Below are positions 6,939 through 8,284 of a DNA stretch of 8,284 nucleotides, piece after piece. Numbering within the stretch: position 1 is the first letter of the stretch; each line of letters starts with the position of its first letter. The position numbers and the translations under genes were made by a program. This stretch comes from Alphaproteobacteria bacterium (GTDB lineage Bacteria; Pseudomonadota; Alphaproteobacteria; Sphingomonadales; Emcibacteraceae): assembly GCA_002401545.1 (NCBI GenBank), contig NVTJ01000001.1, positions 44,928 through 53,211 of the forward strand, written 5' to 3'. A model generated the notes under the pieces. That model was not told the origin of the DNA and made no database searches. It saw only the letters and a list, made by a program, of their open reading frames with translations.

Positions 6939-7667
6939 ATGAATGTTATGTCAAGATGGAGCCTGCGCCTGCTTGATCAGCTGTTGCCGCCAAGATGCCT
7001 GTCTTGCGGTTCCGGGGTGCAGGATGCGGGCCGGGTTTGTCCGGATTGCTGGAAAAAGCTGGATTTTCTGCAAGGTCCGGCCTGTGACTGTTGCGGCTAT
7101 CCCTTTGATTTTCACAGCGCGGCCCTTTTATGCGGGGCCTGTGCCATAAGGCGGCCGGAATATGACCGGGCGCGGGCGGCCGTGCGCTATGACGATGGCT
7201 CGCGGCGCATGGTCATATCTTTCAAGCATGGCGACCGGACCGATTATGCGGATTTTTTCAGTCAGCTGCTGATGCAGGCGGCACAGTCACTGAATATGCT
7301 TTCTGCCATTGTTACGCCGGTGCCGCTTCATAAAAAACGTCTTGGCAAACGCCGCTATAATTAGGCGGCGCTTCTGGCACAGGTTTTTGCGGAGAAAAAA
7401 GATTTTGACTATAGTCCTGATATGCTGTCGCGGGAAAAGCACACTCCGCCCCAGAATGGCAATCACGGCCACCGTCGGCGCAATGTGGCCGGGGCATTCA
7501 GGCTCAGGCCCGGATATATGCATATTATCACAGGCCGCACGATCATTCTGATTGATGATGTCTATACCACCGGGGCCACGGTGCGGGCCTGTGCGAAGAT
7601 CTTAAAACGCGCCGGGGCCGGGCGGGTGGAAATACTGACCGTGGCGCGGGTTTGTCGGCCGTCTTGA
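6939..7667 (+). pseudogene. comF: ComF family phosphoribosyltransferase-like protein, interrupted by in-frame amber codon
   Basis: ComF proteins are zinc-finger plus type I phosphoribosyltransferase-fold proteins needed for DNA uptake in natural transformation in several bacteria, where they are thought to act on incoming single strands in the cytoplasm. The frame reads 141 codons, then TAG (7362-7364), then 100 more codons in the same frame to TGA. The N-terminal part has C-x2-C pairs at C20/C23, C34/C37, C49/C52 and C65/C68, and F-K-H-G-D-R (95-100). The C-terminal part has N-V-A-G-A-F and the PRPP-binding motif D-D-V-Y-T-T-G-A-T (about 206-214). The amber replaces the Gln expected after R-R-Y-N. 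The truncated product would lack the PRPP loop. ATG 6939 is chosen because GGGGA (6924-6928) lies 10 nt upstream; ATG 6948 is an alternative. A restart at ATG 7422 has no ribosome-binding site. It heads a run with grxC and a nitrilase gene. A sequencing error or readthrough cannot be excluded. Confidence 0.88.
7362..7364 (+). other. In-frame amber codon interrupting comF
   Basis: TAG stands in frame between A-A-T (Asn141) and G-C-G (Ala). A single C-to-T change of CAG, the common Gln codon, would produce it. No frameshift accompanies it. TAG also closes argJ (5012-5014) and the methyltransferase (6020-6018) at their expected C-termini, so TAG is a normal stop in this genome. Confidence 0.92.
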
Positions 7668-7692
7668 ACTATAGGATGTCCGCTCCTATATT
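7664..7692 (+). promoter_or_regulatory. Candidate grxC promoter
   Basis: TTGAAC (7664-7669) and TATATT (7687-7692) are separated by exactly 17 nt and match consensus at four and five of six bases. The -35 overlaps the comF TGA stop. Transcription would start near 7699 and leave a leader of about 25 nt before grxC. This would let grxC and the nitrilase gene be expressed independently of the broken comF. Confidence 0.45.
7670..7690. repeat. Inverted repeat in the grxC promoter spacer (possible operator)
   Basis: TATAGGA (7670-7676) and TCCTATA (7684-7690) are perfect inverted copies separated by 7 nt. The repeat fills the spacer of the candidate grxC promoter and enters its -10. No T-run follows, so a terminator is unlikely. 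It could bind a regulator or form a weak hairpin. Confidence 0.5.
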
Positions 7693-7723
7693 AAGCGCAA
7701 TGAATGAGGACTGAAGTGACAAG

Positions 7724-7978
7724 ATGAAAAAAATTACCATATATACAAAAATGCTATGTCCCTATTGCATCGGGGCAAAATTACTGTTGAAAAAAAAGGG
7801 TCAGAATTTTGACGAGATTGATATCGGCAGAAAACCGGATCAGCGACCAATAATGATCACCCGGGCGGGTGGCGGCTCTACGGTGCCACAGATATTTATC
7901 GGTGACAAACATGTGGGGGGGTGTGATGAGCTTTACGCCCTTGAACGGTCCGGGGCGCTGGACGCCCTGTTGGCGTGA
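7724..7978 (+). CDS. grxC: Glutaredoxin 3 (GrxC family), dithiol
   Basis: This is a small cytoplasmic glutathione-dependent thiol-disulfide oxidoreductase of 84 residues, the normal length for the family. It has the dithiol active site C-P-Y-C (Cys12 and Cys15), the T-V-P segment with the cis-proline (53-55) and the glutathione-binding G-G-C-D-E-L (65-70). It reduces protein disulfides and glutathione mixed disulfides, and in some bacteria supplies electrons to ribonucleotide reductase. The start is ATG 7724; a GAGGA (7706-7710) lies 13 nt upstream, rather far for a ribosome-binding site. The stop TGA shares its A with the ATG of the next gene, so the nitrilase is probably translated by coupling. 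An upstream promoter with an inverted repeat may control both. Confidence 0.96.
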   Translation: MKKITIYTKMLCPYCIGAKLLLKKKGQNFDEIDIGRKPDQRPIMITRAGGGSTVPQIFIGDKHVGGCDELYALERSGALDALLA

Positions 7979-8284
7979 TGCATAATAAATTCACCGTTGG
8001 ACTGGTTCAGATGTCCTCCACCAACAAGCGGGCGGAAAATATGATTTCTGCCGAGGCCTTGATCCGCAAGGCCGCCGCACAGGGGGCCGAGATGGTCCTG
8101 ACGCCGGAAATGACCACCCTGCTGGAAGGGGACCGTAAAGCCCTGCTCGGTAAAATATACAGCGAAGATGACGACCCCAGTCTACCGGTTTTTCAGGGGT
8201 TGGCGCGGGAGCTTGGCATATGGCTGGTGATCGGGTCGATGGCGGTTAAGCTTGGGAACAGGATTGTCAACCGTTGTTATGTGA
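7978..8284 (+). CDS. Carbon-nitrogen hydrolase (nitrilase/Nit family), N-terminal part
   Basis: The first 102 residues of a nitrilase-superfamily amidohydrolase run off the window end. The N-terminus V-G-L-V-Q-M (7-12) is the usual first strand, and L-T-P-E-M-T-T (41-47) carries the first catalytic residue, Glu44. L-V-I-G-S-M (83-88) is the next core strand. The catalytic Lys and Cys would lie beyond the window, so activity cannot be confirmed. The segment resembles the Nit1/Nit2-type branch, whose best-known members hydrolyse deaminated glutathione or omega-amides. The start ATG 7978-7980 overlaps the grxC stop (TGATG). The link to a glutaredoxin fits a glutathione-repair role, but this is inference; other amidase roles are possible. 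Confidence 0.9.
   Translation, partial: MHNKFTVGLVQMSSTNKRAENMISAEALIRKAAAQGAEMVLTPEMTTLLEGDRKALLGKIYSEDDDPSLPVFQGLARELGIWLVIGSMAVKLGNRIVNRCYV

Noticed and set aside
7362..7364. Genome-wide TAG recoding (for example to Gln or pyrrolysine).
   Set aside because: argJ and the methyltransferase end with TAG at their normal C-termini, and no other in-frame TAG interrupts a conserved gene in the window.
7287..7523. Minus-strand and alternate-frame open stretches over the middle of comF (also 7309-7551 and 7312-7497).
   Set aside because: The frame that continues ComF across the TAG has clear family motifs on both sides; these others are shadows with no recognisable content.
7422..7667. Independent small phosphoribosyltransferase gene starting at ATG 7422.
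   Set aside because: It is in the same frame as the comF N-terminal half, the preceding codons after TAG also read as ComF sequence, and no Shine-Dalgarno precedes the ATG.

Overview
The window reads as chromosome of a free-living alphaproteobacterium of moderate GC (by eye about 50%, lower in the kinase at the left end). The evidence is indirect. The sensor kinase has the PAS-kinase style H-box region typical of that class, the methyltransferase resembles the NDUFAF5 family shared by alphaproteobacteria and mitochondria, and the order secA / argJ / GNAT / mutT / methyltransferase / comF / grxC / nitrilase matches a housekeeping neighbourhood I know from alphaproteobacteria. I cannot name an order or genus.

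Layout. Positions 2-715 (+) hold the C-terminal part of a sensor histidine kinase. It converges on secA (752-3514, -), the preprotein translocase ATPase. A 258-base divergent intergenic region (3515-3772) carries a candidate secA promoter, a short inverted repeat and a weak candidate argJ promoter. From 3773 (+) runs a tight operon: argJ, a RimJ/RimL-type GNAT acetyltransferase starting 4 nt after the argJ stop, and a MutT-type Nudix hydrolase overlapping the GNAT stop. It ends 10 nt from a convergent NDUFAF5-like methyltransferase (6018-6896, -). Divergent from that is a second forward unit: comF (6939-7667), grxC (7724-7978) and a carbon-nitrogen hydrolase (7978 to the window edge) whose start overlaps the grxC stop.

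Most genes are ordinary core functions: protein export, arginine biosynthesis, nucleotide-pool sanitation, possible complex I maturation, and thiol chemistry (glutaredoxin beside a nitrilase that may be a deaminated-glutathione amidase).

Three things depart from the ordinary. (1) comF is interrupted by one in-frame TAG at 7362-7364, exactly where the family normally has Gln in the R-x-(F/Y)-N-Q motif, while the remaining 100 codons, including the PRPP-binding motif, are intact. (2) SecA ends in two consecutive complete SEC-C zinc motifs, 29 residues apart and nearly identical in DNA, just after a second, smaller 21-base tandem duplication. (3) A candidate promoter before grxC has a perfect 7-bp inverted repeat filling its spacer and entering the -10. 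I found no CRISPR array, insertion sequence, tRNA or rRNA, and nothing I would call a wholly new system.
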